From UBA1127 sp965116355 (GTDB taxonomy: Bacteria; Chloroflexota; Dehalococcoidia; Lucifugimonadales; UBA1127): DNA of 64,000 nucleotides. Under the pieces are notes generated by a model. The model had not been told where the DNA came from, did no database searches, and saw only the letters and a program-made list of their open reading frames with translations. Within the stretch, counting starts at the first letter, position 1. Each line of letters starts with the position of its first letter. Below, piece after piece: positions 16,483 through 24,957 of this stretch. Location of the stretch: NCBI GenBank assembly GCA_965116355.1, contig OZ220679.1, positions 2,356,001-2,420,000 of the forward strand, given 5' to 3'. Position numbers and translations under genes: made by a program.

Positions 16483-18723
16483 CTAGGTCGCCGCGGGGGC
16501 CTCATCCGACGGCGTATCGGCCATGGTTGTGGTGAAGTGGACCTTGACGATCTCCTGCAACTCAGCCTTGGAGATGGCGCCGCTGAGGAAGTCTTCCAGC
16601 GCGGACAGCACCTCACTGCTGTCAATGATGTCATCCTGGTTGAGGTCGTACTTGTTCACCATGCCCTGCACGTTGTCCAGGTCAATGGCCGGGAAGTTGG
16701 TGGTGTAGTAGTAGTCCATGACGAAGGCCATTTCCGACCACGTGAGCAGTTGCAGCCTGAAAGCCTCGTGGGCGGCCTCCACTTCCTCGCGGTCGAGGTG
16801 TTCGTCGTGGTTGTTTGCGACGTCGAACTCGTCAGCGCGGCCGGGGAGCTTGACGTCCACTAGGTCAACGCGAATGTTGATGATCGTTGCATCGCTGGCG
16901 CCGTCCTTGGCGACGACGTCCACGAGGTAGACGTTCTTGTCCTCGTAGTCGAGGCCGGCGTCAGGGCCGACAAGGAGCTGGGCGCTGTAGGAATTGATGG
17001 GCTCGATCTTGAAGGGCGCCGCGTCATCCCCTTGCAGCGAGAAGGTGATCTTGTCATTCTCCGGGTCCCAGGCAAGGATGGGCCCTCCCACCTTGACGTC
17101 CTCGACGCTGTTCTCGGGCACGGAGCGGTCGGATTTGGCGCTGTCGCGGAAGTTGGGCGGACTGTTGTTCCGTGAGGCGCCGCTGCCGCCAAAGCCTCCG
17201 CCACTATTGCCGGAGTTGGTGTTCCCGCCAAAGTTGGTCCCACCACTATTGCCGTTATTGCCGTTGTTGTTCGGATCCGTGCCACCGTTGTTGGGATTGT
17301 TGGTCTCTGTCTCAGTTTCGGTCTCCGTCTCGGGTTCCGGCGGCGGAGGAGTGGCTGGGCTGTCCTCCGCCAGGTAGAGGGTAAGCACCTTCTTCTCGTC
17401 GGCGAAGTTCTGGTCCAGGGAGGCCTCGAACTCATGCAGATCGCCGCTCGTGATGCCGGTCGTGAAAACAGCAGTGTCTGTAGTCGTTCCCTTACCGGCA
17501 GGGAAACTCCATTCCTCATTCGGGTAGACTCTGTACCTGAGGTACACGTCATTGTTCGAGCCGTCGGTGTTGACGAGGGTGACGGTGATGGTTGCGGTCG
17601 TACCTGAGATGGTGGCTTCAATCTTCGTCAGCGCCGTCGCAGTGCCGTCCAGAGTTTGGGTGGCTTGTACGGGCAGCTTTCTGCCATTTGGCCCGAATGG
17701 GCCGACATCCCACTTCAGCCAGCATCGGTAATTGTAGTCTTCATCGGCATCGAGGCCCTCTTTTGTGGCCGCCCCTACGTGGTCGTTCATTTGACCGCTG
17801 ACTTCAGCCGACCAGTATGTTTCACCTGCCGGTTGTGTTTGACATGCAAGGTCATAGACCTGGTCGTTGGGAGAGTTCATGAGTCCTGTGAAGACCACCT
17901 TTTCCTCCGTTACCCAGTGGACGCCCATGCGTACGAGGAACGGCTCGTGGGTCCAAGCGGTCTCGGTTACGGTCTTGTCGGTGGGGAAGTTGGGATCGAG
18001 CGAGGCTTCCGCCTCATACTGTGTATGAGAAGTGAGGCCCGTCATCAGTCGGTACGTTTCCGTCTGCGGGTTGCCCCAGGGCACGACGACGGTCCCTGTG
18101 TTCCACGTTGCCGCCCCCACTTCGCGCCAGCGGTAGTACACGGTCTGAGGCTCGCCACTGAGGCTGGAGAGGGACACCTGGAGGGCCATCTGCGTTTGCG
18201 TACCGTCGACCCATGCCACTTCAGGCATGGGAGGGAGCGTCTTGAATGTCTGCGTCTCGACGCCGGTTTGGAACGTGTCGTCGAGCGAGGCCTCCACATT
18301 GACCTCGTAGGCGGCCCACAGGGGCTGGATGCCACTGGCCAGCTTGGCTTGCGGGAGCGCGGAGTCCGGCAGATCAAACGTGGCTGCGCCGCTTGTGGTG
18401 GTGGCCTGCAGCGGATCGGCGTCGTCGTACACGTATAGCCACCGGTTCTGCCCTGCTTCATTGCCCACGTTGTATGCCGGGGGTTCGGGGTTGGTGTTGT
18501 ACGTGTTGACGGGGCCGTACTTCAGATAGACATACGTGCCGTCATTGGCGTCCGCGAGGTTCACGGTTACGGTGGCAGTGGTCATCGTGATGTCGGAGAC
18601 CACGATGGAGGTAATGCTGGGGGTTTGCGCCTGGGCGGTTGAGATGAGGAGCGACGCCGTCAGCGATGCAGCGGCAACCAACGCCGCCGACACGCCAATA
18701 GCGCGCCGTCTGAGCGCGAACAT
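16483..18723 (-). CDS. Large secreted multidomain protein (FN3-like repeats, cadherin-like and EF-hand-like regions)
   Basis: A 746-residue exported protein with an Ala/Leu-rich signal peptide ending near STAQAQ (about residue 33). About four beta-sandwich repeats follow. The first contains TTATVTVNL with TYVYLKYG and a later one TTATITVTLV with DVYLRYRV, which resemble fibronectin-III-like domains. Then come an acidic ETETETET tract and an Asn/Gly-rich low-complexity linker. A cadherin-like domain follows (RSVPENSVEDVKVGGPILAW). The C-terminal part has a calcium-binding EF-hand-like loop, DLNQDDIIDSSE. No sortase or membrane anchor is seen, so it is probably released or loosely cell-associated. 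Function is unknown; adhesion or surface-layer roles fit. Confidence 0.75.
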   Translation of the reverse strand: MFALRRRAIGVSAALVAAASLTASLLISTAQAQTPSITSIVVSDITMTTATVTVNLADANDGTYVYLKYGPVNTYNTNPEPPAYNVGNEAGQNRWLYVYDDADPLQATTTSGAATFDLPDSALPQAKLASGIQPLWAAYEVNVEASLDDTFQTGVETQTFKTLPPMPEVAWVDGTQTQMALQVSLSSLSGEPQTVYYRWREVGAATWNTGTVVVPWGNPQTETYRLMTGLTSHTQYEAEASLDPNFPTDKTVTETAWTHEPFLVRMGVHWVTEEKVVFTGLMNSPNDQVYDLACQTQPAGETYWSAEVSGQMNDHVGAATKEGLDADEDYNYRCWLKWDVGPFGPNGRKLPVQATQTLDGTATALTKIEATISGTTATITVTLVNTDGSNNDVYLRYRVYPNEEWSFPAGKGTTTDTAVFTTGITSGDLHEFEASLDQNFADEKKVLTLYLAEDSPATPPPPEPETETETETETNNPNNGGTDPNNNGNNGNSGGTNFGGNTNSGNSGGGFGGSGASRNNSPPNFRDSAKSDRSVPENSVEDVKVGGPILAWDPENDKITFSLQGDDAAPFKIEPINSYSAQLLVGPDAGLDYEDKNVYLVDVVAKDGASDATIINIRVDLVDVKLPGRADEFDVANNHDEHLDREEVEAAHEAFRLQLLTWSEMAFVMDYYYTTNFPAIDLDNVQGMVNKYDLNQDDIIDSSEVLSALEDFLSGAISKAELQEIVKVHFTTTMADTPSDEAPAAT

Positions 18724-19051
18724 ATCTACACGACTCCTCGACAGCCGGCTCGGGACCGACCGGTTTCAGTGGGTGCAACGACGGGAACGCCGTCGATGTT
18801 CCATGCAGATACGCAAATGTTCTATGAGGATGTATATCGACGTTTACATGAGAATGAACCGGAGCCGCCGGGCTTGTATTGTTTTATCCAACCAAAGGTG
18901 CAGCAAGTCCCTGCAATCGGACAACGATTTTCAAGGGACAACTAGCGGCGGAGCTCGGGAAGAGTCTTCACGCGTTGAAACCTGACTGTCGCCATAGGCC
19001 AAGCAGCCGAATCCCGTGGGGACTTGCGACGCGCGGGCCAAGGGGCATCAG
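18724..19051. other. Intergenic region without recognised gene
   Basis: No convincing coding frame. It is AT-richer at 18800-18900 (upstream of the secreted protein, so probably holding its promoter), but no clear -35/-10 pair could be fixed. Confidence 0.5.
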
Positions 19052-19076
19052 AGACGCCGGTCTCAAGGCGGCGTCT
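19052..19076 (-). terminator. Possible hairpin terminator of the Thr-Pro stalk gene
   Basis: AGACGCCG / CGGCGTCT (8-bp stem, 9-base loop) overlapping the stop codon of the gene ending at 19075. It has no strong T-run, so it is weak. Confidence 0.35.
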
Positions 19077-19914
19077 AGATCCGGCGGCGGCTGTAGGCGA
19101 TCAAGCCGATCAGTACGGCGATGACGATGACGATGAGTATGGCGAGCATCCAAGGAGGCAGGCCGGAATCCTCCTCGACCACCGGCGCGGGTGTTGGCGT
19201 GGCCGTCGGCGCCGGGACGGGCGTCGGCGAAGGTGTCGGAGACGGCGTGGCCGTCGGCACGGGGGTAGCCGTTGGCGCGGGGGTGGGGGTCGACGTGGGC
19301 TCAGGCGTTGGCGTGGACGTAGGAACCGGGGTGGCGGTGGGCGCCGCGGTGGGCGTGCTCGTCGGGGTGGGCGTGTTCGTCGGCGCGCGGGTTGGCGTGG
19401 ACGTCGGGATGGGCGTGGGTTCGGGGCCGACGCGAATGTGGGTGTCGCCGGTTACGAGGACTTCGTCGCCGCCGAGGTCCCTGACAACACCCTTGAACTC
19501 GCCCACGATGCTATCGCCCGAGGGGACGTCGACCGGCGCCATGGCGGTGTAGGCCACCATCGGCTCATCGACAATGACGAATTCGATGAGCTGGTGGGAG
19601 ACGCCGCTGCCAGAGTCGTCCGGGACATCGGTGACGTCATAGGCGGCAGGGTCCAGGGGAGAGCTGACAAACGTGAACCCCTCCGGCAGGGACTCCACCA
19701 TTTGCCCAATGCTCAACTGCTGGAGCGTGATGGTGACCGTAACGCTTTCGCCGGGAAGCACCCAGGGGGCGGAGAAGGAACGGGTTGCGCTGTGGGTGGA
19801 CGCGTTGGAGACGTTGGGAAGGCCAACAAAAAGCGCCGACAAGACCGCCGCCAGCACGACCAGAACGGACACCCGTACAGGTGTGCGGCGCATGGATGCA
19901 GAAAGGGTCTTCAC
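19075..19914 (-). CDS. Surface-anchored protein with Thr-Pro-rich stalk
   Basis: A 279-residue protein with an N-terminal signal segment (VRVSVLVVLAAVLSALFVG). A beta-rich domain of about 130 residues follows (SFSAPWVLPGESVTVTITLQ), resembling a cohesin- or CARDB-like fold. Next is a long PTPTSTPT-type low-complexity stalk, then one membrane helix (WMLAILIVIVIAVLIGLIAY) with a basic RRRI tail. The topology is outside-facing with a C-terminal anchor. The start is uncertain: GTG at 19914 has GGAGGA 12 bases upstream, ATG at 19893 sits closer to the signal, and the frame is open to a GTG at 19956. Such stalk proteins are common in Chloroflexota. Binding partner unknown. Confidence 0.75.
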   Translation of the reverse strand: MKTLSASMRRTPVRVSVLVVLAAVLSALFVGLPNVSNASTHSATRSFSAPWVLPGESVTVTITLQQLSIGQMVESLPEGFTFVSSPLDPAAYDVTDVPDDSGSGVSHQLIEFVIVDEPMVAYTAMAPVDVPSGDSIVGEFKGVVRDLGGDEVLVTGDTHIRVGPEPTPIPTSTPTRAPTNTPTPTSTPTAAPTATPVPTSTPTPEPTSTPTPAPTATPVPTATPSPTPSPTPVPAPTATPTPAPVVEEDSGLPPWMLAILIVIVIAVLIGLIAYSRRRI

Positions 19915-20062
19915 AAGCTTCGTCGGTCCTCCACGGCCCGCTGAGGGCGTTGCCACATGTTAGCTACGTATGCGGTTTGATTCAATCGGGCGTGCAGCAG
20001 TCTTTGGAGCAGTTTACGAGCTTAGCCGACCTACGAGTCCCGGTCTGCGTCCACTGGCTTAG

Positions 20063-21061
20063 CTACTGGAAAGCGGGCATCACTTGCTCGCCGAAGAGGC
20101 GGAGGGTCCGCAGTGCAGTGTCATCGTCGAGGTCAAGCCAGTGGTAGTCGATGATGAGGTAGTTGAAGCCGAGGGCCTCGTAGCGCCGGATCTCCTCGAT
20201 GCAATCGGCCGGGTTGCCGAGGATGAACCGGCCGGCGGCAAGCTCGTCGAAGTCGTCTTCGAACCGGTCACCGGGCGGGAGCTGCAGATCCTGGCCCTGC
20301 CGCGCGTACACGCGGTAGCGCTCGTGCAGGGCGGGACTCGCCACCCGCAGGGCCTCATCGCGAGACTCCGCGACGAACAGCTCTCGGCTGACCACGACGT
20401 CCTCCGGCTGAGGCGTGCCGTACTCGGCGAGGGCGTCGCGGTAGATGCCCATCTGCGTCGCGAGGGTCTCGAACCTGGCGTGGGGGTTGGCGAACCAGAC
20501 GTCGCCGAGTCGGGCGGCGCGGCGTACGGGCGCGTGGCCGTTGGCGGCGATCCACACGGGCGGGTGCGGCTTCTGGACGGGCCAGGCAGACGGGCGAGCA
20601 TGCAGGGTGAAGTGCCGCCCCTCGAAGTGCACCTCGTCCTCGGTCCACAGGCGCTTGATTATCGCCAGCGCCTCCTCGAAGCGTTGGGCCCGCTGCGAGG
20701 CATCGAGGCCGAACGCCTCGAACTCCTCCTTCTCGTAGCCGAGGCCGACGCCGAAGATGAGCTTGCCGCCGGTGATATGGTCGAGCGTGGCAATCTGCTC
20801 CGCCATGTCGACGGGGTGCTGAAGCGGCAGCAGCACGATGCCGGTGCCAAGGCGCATATCGCCCGCCTCCGCGGCAAGCCGGCCGAGCAGCGGCGTGGGC
20901 TGCAGGATCTGCACGGGGTAGCTCAGGTAGTGCTGGCCCGCCAGTGCGCTGTCGAATCCCAGGGAGCTTGCCAGCCGAACTTGCTGGACCAGGGCGTCGA
21001 CGCGCCGGGTCATGGACTGCCGGGCAGGGTACTCGGCGCCGAGAAAGATGCCGAACTTCAT
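20063..21061 (-). CDS. LLM-class flavin-dependent oxidoreductase (luciferase-like)
   Basis: A 332-residue TIM-barrel enzyme of the bacterial luciferase-like family, using FMN or F420. It starts MKFGIFLGAEYP and contains the family segments LGTGIVLLPLQHPVDMAEQ and GVGLGYEKEEFEAFG. PHPPVWIAANGHAPVRRAARLGD follows, and the C-terminus closes YEALGFNYLII. GGGAGGAG precedes the ATG. It is divergent from the amidohydrolase/2-hydroxyacid dehydrogenase/FAD genes. Members oxidise alkanes, sulfonates, alcohols or recalcitrant organics; the substrate here is unknown. Confidence 0.88.
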   Translation of the reverse strand: MKFGIFLGAEYPARQSMTRRVDALVQQVRLASSLGFDSALAGQHYLSYPVQILQPTPLLGRLAAEAGDMRLGTGIVLLPLQHPVDMAEQIATLDHITGGKLIFGVGLGYEKEEFEAFGLDASQRAQRFEEALAIIKRLWTEDEVHFEGRHFTLHARPSAWPVQKPHPPVWIAANGHAPVRRAARLGDVWFANPHARFETLATQMGIYRDALAEYGTPQPEDVVVSRELFVAESRDEALRVASPALHERYRVYARQGQDLQLPPGDRFEDDFDELAAGRFILGNPADCIEEIRRYEALGFNYLIIDYHWLDLDDDTALRTLRLFGEQVMPAFQ

Positions 21062-21264
21062 GCTTCACTCCTCCCGCTTCCATCGTAGCGGCCGGACTCG
21101 TGCGATGCCAGCGGCCCCTCGGTGCGGGCACTGCCTGGCGGGGCCACTCCGTCAAAGAGCGCCACCACGCGCATGGGTGTTCGGTTGACAGGGCCATGCC
21201 CAAGTGTTATTCACGGGCTACCGCTGGCAGGTGAGCCGTCCACGACGGCCCGGAGGAGGCTGAG

Positions 21265-22287
21265 TTGGCAGCAAACAAGGGTTACATCGACGCAGACGGG
21301 CACGTCTTCGACGGGGGCGCATACCGCCGGTACATCGAGCCGCCCTACGACAAGCGCCAGGGATTCACGGTGAGCGGCGACAGCTTCGATCGCGGCATGA
21401 ACGGAGCGATTGACCAGTTCATGGACACCACCGCCGAAGTGTGGCTCGAGGTACTCGACCGGGGCGGTCTCGACTGCACTGTGCTTTTCCCCACCTCCGG
21501 GCTCAGCGTGGGCTTCATCCGTGAGCCGGACTTCGCGGCCGCATTCTGCCGGGCATACAACAACTACATGTCGGAGGAGTTCATCAAGGTGAGCCCACGA
21601 CTGCGGGCCGTCGCGATTCTGCCGCTCCAGGATGTCGACGAGGCGGTCGTCGAGATGCGGCGGGCGGTCACGGAGCTCAACATGTCGGGCGCCATGCTGG
21701 CCACCGACGGACCGTGGGTGCTCGGGGACCCCAAGTTCGACCCACTCTACGCGGAGGCGGAGCGGCTCGGCACGATGGTGGGCCTGCACGCGGGCGGCTC
21801 GCTGCGGGGCCGGGGGTTCGAGGAGTACCTCATCAACCGGTTCATCCAGAGCCACACTCTGGCGCATCCGGGCGCGCAGATGCGTCACATGGTGAGCATG
21901 ATCCTGGAAGGGGTTCCGGAGAAATTCCCGGACCTGAGGATCGCCTACCTGGAGGCGGGATGCACGTGGGTGCCCTTCCTGATGGACCGCATGGACGAGA
22001 ACTTCGAGTTCCGCGGATACAAGGAGGCCCCGCTGCTGACGAAGTTGCCCAGCGAGTACGTGGCGGGCCCCAACATTTTCGTCGCCTGTGAGCCCGAGGA
22101 GCGGCTGCTGCCGGAGACGCTGAAGCTGCTGGGTGATGACAGCGTGATTTACGCCTCGGACTGGCCGCACTGGGACGGGAGCTACCCGGAATCACTCTTC
22201 GAGCTGGAGGCCCGGGAGGACCTCACGCCGGAGCAGAAGCGGATGATCCTCATCGACAACCCGAAGCGGCTCTACAGCCTGGACTAG
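21265..22287 (+). CDS. Amidohydrolase-2 family metal-dependent hydrolase (ACMSD-like)
   Basis: A 340-residue TIM-barrel hydrolase or decarboxylase. A TTG at 21265 is used, with GGAGGAGG 5 bases upstream. Metal-site features are IDADGHVFD near residue 8, LHAGGS in the middle, and YASDWPHWDGS near residue 293, the usual His/Asp ligands of the ACMSD/gamma-resorcylate decarboxylase group. It is first of three co-directional genes spaced by under 30 bases, so it likely acts in one catabolic pathway with the dehydrogenase and FAD protein that follow. It resembles the protein at 49590-50756. Confidence 0.87.
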   Translation: MAANKGYIDADGHVFDGGAYRRYIEPPYDKRQGFTVSGDSFDRGMNGAIDQFMDTTAEVWLEVLDRGGLDCTVLFPTSGLSVGFIREPDFAAAFCRAYNNYMSEEFIKVSPRLRAVAILPLQDVDEAVVEMRRAVTELNMSGAMLATDGPWVLGDPKFDPLYAEAERLGTMVGLHAGGSLRGRGFEEYLINRFIQSHTLAHPGAQMRHMVSMILEGVPEKFPDLRIAYLEAGCTWVPFLMDRMDENFEFRGYKEAPLLTKLPSEYVAGPNIFVACEPEERLLPETLKLLGDDSVIYASDWPHWDGSYPESLFELEAREDLTPEQKRMILIDNPKRLYSLD

Positions 22288-22315
22288 GCCGACACCTGAC
22301 GAAGGAGAAGCCGAC

Positions 22316-23329
22316 ATGAAGGTGCTCGTGGCGAACCTGGCCGGCCCGTTGGAGGCCTACACGCCACTGACGGACGCGGGTCACGAGATCGTGTTCGGGC
22401 GGACGGATGACCGGGCACGGGAGCCGTACACCGAGGGCGAGCTGCTGGAACTGTGCAAGGACGTCAGCGCGGTCATCGGGCCGCCGCCGGCGCTGGGGCG
22501 AACGGTGATGGAGGCGTGCTCGCAGCTGCACACGCTCGTCGTACCCATCATCGGGTACGAGCGCGTCGACCTGGAGGCGGCGACGGAGCTGGGCGTCATG
22601 GTGTGCAACAGCCCGACACCGGAGAACTTCGTGAGCGTCGCCGAGTCGTCCATCGCGCTGATGACGATGCTGGCCAAGCGCATGAAGCGCAAGGAGGCGC
22701 GAGTGCGGAACGGCGAGTGGAGCCAGGGCTCCGACCGGGGCTTCCTGCTGTGGCAGAAGACCGTGGGACTCGTCGGGCTGGGCAGGACCGGGTCCGAGGT
22801 GGCAAAGCGGCTGGTGGGTTGGGACGTGAACCTCATTGCCTACGACCCATATGTTGCGGCGGAGCGGGCCGAGGCCATGGGCGTGAAGATGGTGGACCTG
22901 GAGACGCTCATGCGCGAGTCCGATTTCGTCTCCATCCACGTCGTCGTCACGCCGGAGACCTACAACATGATCGGCGAGGAGCAACTCCGCATGATGAAGC
23001 CCGGCGCGTACATCGTGAACACGTCGCGCGGCGAGGCAATCGAGGAAGGGGCGATGCAGCGGGCCATCGAGGAGAACTGGATCGCAGGGGCAGCGCTGGA
23101 CGTGTTCCATCAGGAGCCGCTGCCCGTGGACAGCCCGATGCGGTCGCTGGACCGGGAGCGGGTTATCGTCACGCCGCACAACATCGCGCACACGGAGGCA
23201 AGCCTGCACGCGAACCGGCGGCTGGCGGTGGACTCGACACTCAAGGCGCTGAACGGCGAGGCGCCGGAGCCGTGCGTCAACCCGGACGTGCTGCCGAAGT
23301 GGCGGAGACTGGCGGGAAGCCAGGGCTAG
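22316..23329 (+). CDS. D-isomer-specific 2-hydroxyacid dehydrogenase
   Basis: A 337-residue NAD(P)-dependent dehydrogenase reducing a 2-oxoacid to a D-2-hydroxyacid or the reverse. The dinucleotide motif is VGLVGLGRTGSEVAKRL (about residue 148). The catalytic Arg is in NTSRGEAIEE, the Glu in HQEPLP and the His in VTPHNIAHTEA, all present. It lies 28 bases after the amidohydrolase and 21 bases before the FAD oxidoreductase. It resembles phosphoglycerate or glyoxylate/hydroxypyruvate-type members; the true substrate is unknown. Confidence 0.9.
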   Translation: MKVLVANLAGPLEAYTPLTDAGHEIVFGRTDDRAREPYTEGELLELCKDVSAVIGPPPALGRTVMEACSQLHTLVVPIIGYERVDLEAATELGVMVCNSPTPENFVSVAESSIALMTMLAKRMKRKEARVRNGEWSQGSDRGFLLWQKTVGLVGLGRTGSEVAKRLVGWDVNLIAYDPYVAAERAEAMGVKMVDLETLMRESDFVSIHVVVTPETYNMIGEEQLRMMKPGAYIVNTSRGEAIEEGAMQRAIEENWIAGAALDVFHQEPLPVDSPMRSLDRERVIVTPHNIAHTEASLHANRRLAVDSTLKALNGEAPEPCVNPDVLPKWRRLAGSQG

Positions 23330-23350
23330 CGGAGGCCCGGCGGCGCGGCT

Positions 23351-24772
23351 ATGGCGAACGGCAGCAAGCGAGTGAAGCACCGGCGCATTGCCATCGTCGG
23401 CGGGGGGATATCGGGGCTGGGGGCTGCGTGGACGCTGAGCCAGCACCCGGACCGCTTTGACTTCCGGCTCTACGAGGCGCAGGACCGCATCGGCGGGAAC
23501 GCGGTCACGGCGGACATGCCACAGCGCGACGGCAGCGCCATCCCCTTCGACATTTCGGTGACGGCGTGCATCCCTTCGCTGTACCACCACATGGTGCTGC
23601 TGCTGGAGCGGTTCGGCATCGAGCTGGTGGACACGAGATTCAGCTACAGCGTGCGGTACCGCGGCCGGGTGTACGCGCACGACTTCGACTCGGACATCAG
23701 GGAGCAGCTGCAGGATGAGATCGCGAAGTTCCAGCGCATCCTGCGGCGGCTGCACTGGTTCGGGGCGTTGACGCGGTCGAAGTCGAAGTTCCTGAACGCG
23801 CTCAACCCGTTCAACTACATGAGCATGGGGACGGTGCTGAACCTTGCGGGGCTCTCGGGCGACTTCCGGTTCAAGATTCTCAAGCCGATGTTCGTCAACT
23901 TTCTCATGGCGACCAACGTCTTCGACATGCCGGCGTCGCTGTTCGCGCGGTACCTGGAGTTCTTCGACATCGAGCGGGCGACGCCGATGCAGACGTGGGA
24001 CAAGGGGACACGGCGCATCTACGAGAACATGTCAGCCGGGTTCAGGGACAAGATCTACCTGAACCGGCCCGTGCAGAAGGTGTACCGGCAGAAGTCGGGC
24101 GTCGTGGTGGAGGACGAGGCCGGCGTACGAGAGACGTTCGACGCGGTGATCCTCGCGTGCAACGCGAACCAGTCGCTGATGGCGCTCGACAAGCCCTCGT
24201 TCTTGGAGCGGTTTCTTCTCTCGTCGATACGGTACGAGAGCGAGCTGCACAACCACACCGTCGTGCACTCGGATGCGTCGGTGCTGCCGGACGACGAGGT
24301 CCGGGCGCTGACCACGCGGAGCAACCACATCGAGCAGTACGGGGCGCGGCCGGACAACTACGAGATCACGTACATCATGCACAACCAGCAGCCGTGGGCG
24401 AACCATTCGGACAGGCCGTGCCTGGTGACCTACAACCCGATCAGCGACATCGACAGGGAGAAGGTCGTGGGGCGGTGGTGGTTCCAGCACATCGTGCACG
24501 ACGTGCGGCACGTTGCGCTGCTGGTGCACCTGTTCCGCTTTGTCCAGGGCCGGCGCCGGACGTGGCATTGCGGCGCGCACACGCTGGTGAACAGCCAGGA
24601 AACGTGCCTCGTCACGGGCATCGCGGCGGCGACGCAGCTGGGCGCGGACTACCCCTTCGACGACGCGGAGGCGCGGCGGGCGTTCAACCACTACGGGAGC
24701 ATCCTGTACGGATGGGGATTCAGGCGCGCGAAGAAGAAGAAGGAAGCACGCAGCGAGGCCGTCAGGCGATAG
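23351..24772 (+). CDS. FAD/NAD(P)-binding oxidoreductase (amine-oxidase-like, COG2907-type)
   Basis: A 473-residue flavoprotein. The Rossmann motif IAIVGGGISGLGAAW (about residues 14-28) and DRIGGNA bind FAD. Downstream are FDISVTACIPSLYHHM, HNHTVVHSD and the closing RRTWHCGAHTLVN, like the predicted NAD/FAD-binding proteins often found next to cyclopropane-fatty-acid-synthase-type methyltransferases. A lipid methyltransferase gene does lie nearby (27023-28060), on the other strand. It is the last gene of the 21265-24772 operon and lies 185 bases before the P450 fusion gene. A role in lipid or sterol oxidation-reduction is an inference. Confidence 0.8.
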   Translation: MANGSKRVKHRRIAIVGGGISGLGAAWTLSQHPDRFDFRLYEAQDRIGGNAVTADMPQRDGSAIPFDISVTACIPSLYHHMVLLLERFGIELVDTRFSYSVRYRGRVYAHDFDSDIREQLQDEIAKFQRILRRLHWFGALTRSKSKFLNALNPFNYMSMGTVLNLAGLSGDFRFKILKPMFVNFLMATNVFDMPASLFARYLEFFDIERATPMQTWDKGTRRIYENMSAGFRDKIYLNRPVQKVYRQKSGVVVEDEAGVRETFDAVILACNANQSLMALDKPSFLERFLLSSIRYESELHNHTVVHSDASVLPDDEVRALTTRSNHIEQYGARPDNYEITYIMHNQQPWANHSDRPCLVTYNPISDIDREKVVGRWWFQHIVHDVRHVALLVHLFRFVQGRRRTWHCGAHTLVNSQETCLVTGIAAATQLGADYPFDDAEARRAFNHYGSILYGWGFRRAKKKKEARSEAVRR

Positions 24773-24876
24773 GCCCGAGACCTCGGTCTGTCCCCGTCCC
24801 AATCACCAAGGGTTAGAATCCGCGATTTCCATACCCCGTTTCTCACGTAATGGGCACCCCTTGCGTAGCAGTCTTG

Positions 24877-24905
24877 TTGACATTCGGATTGAGTAGATAT
24901 ACTTA
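24877..24905 (+). promoter_or_regulatory. Promoter of the GPP34-P450 gene
   Basis: TTGACA (24877-24882), a 17-base spacer and TACTTA (24900-24905), with TATACT overlapping at 24898-24903. The local AT-rich island ends about 55 bases before the ATG, so the P450 gene has its own transcription start. Confidence 0.6.
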
Positions 24906-24957
24906 TACTAACGTGGGGTAATATGCCCACCGTGCAGGGCCGGCCGGAGGCAGAAAC

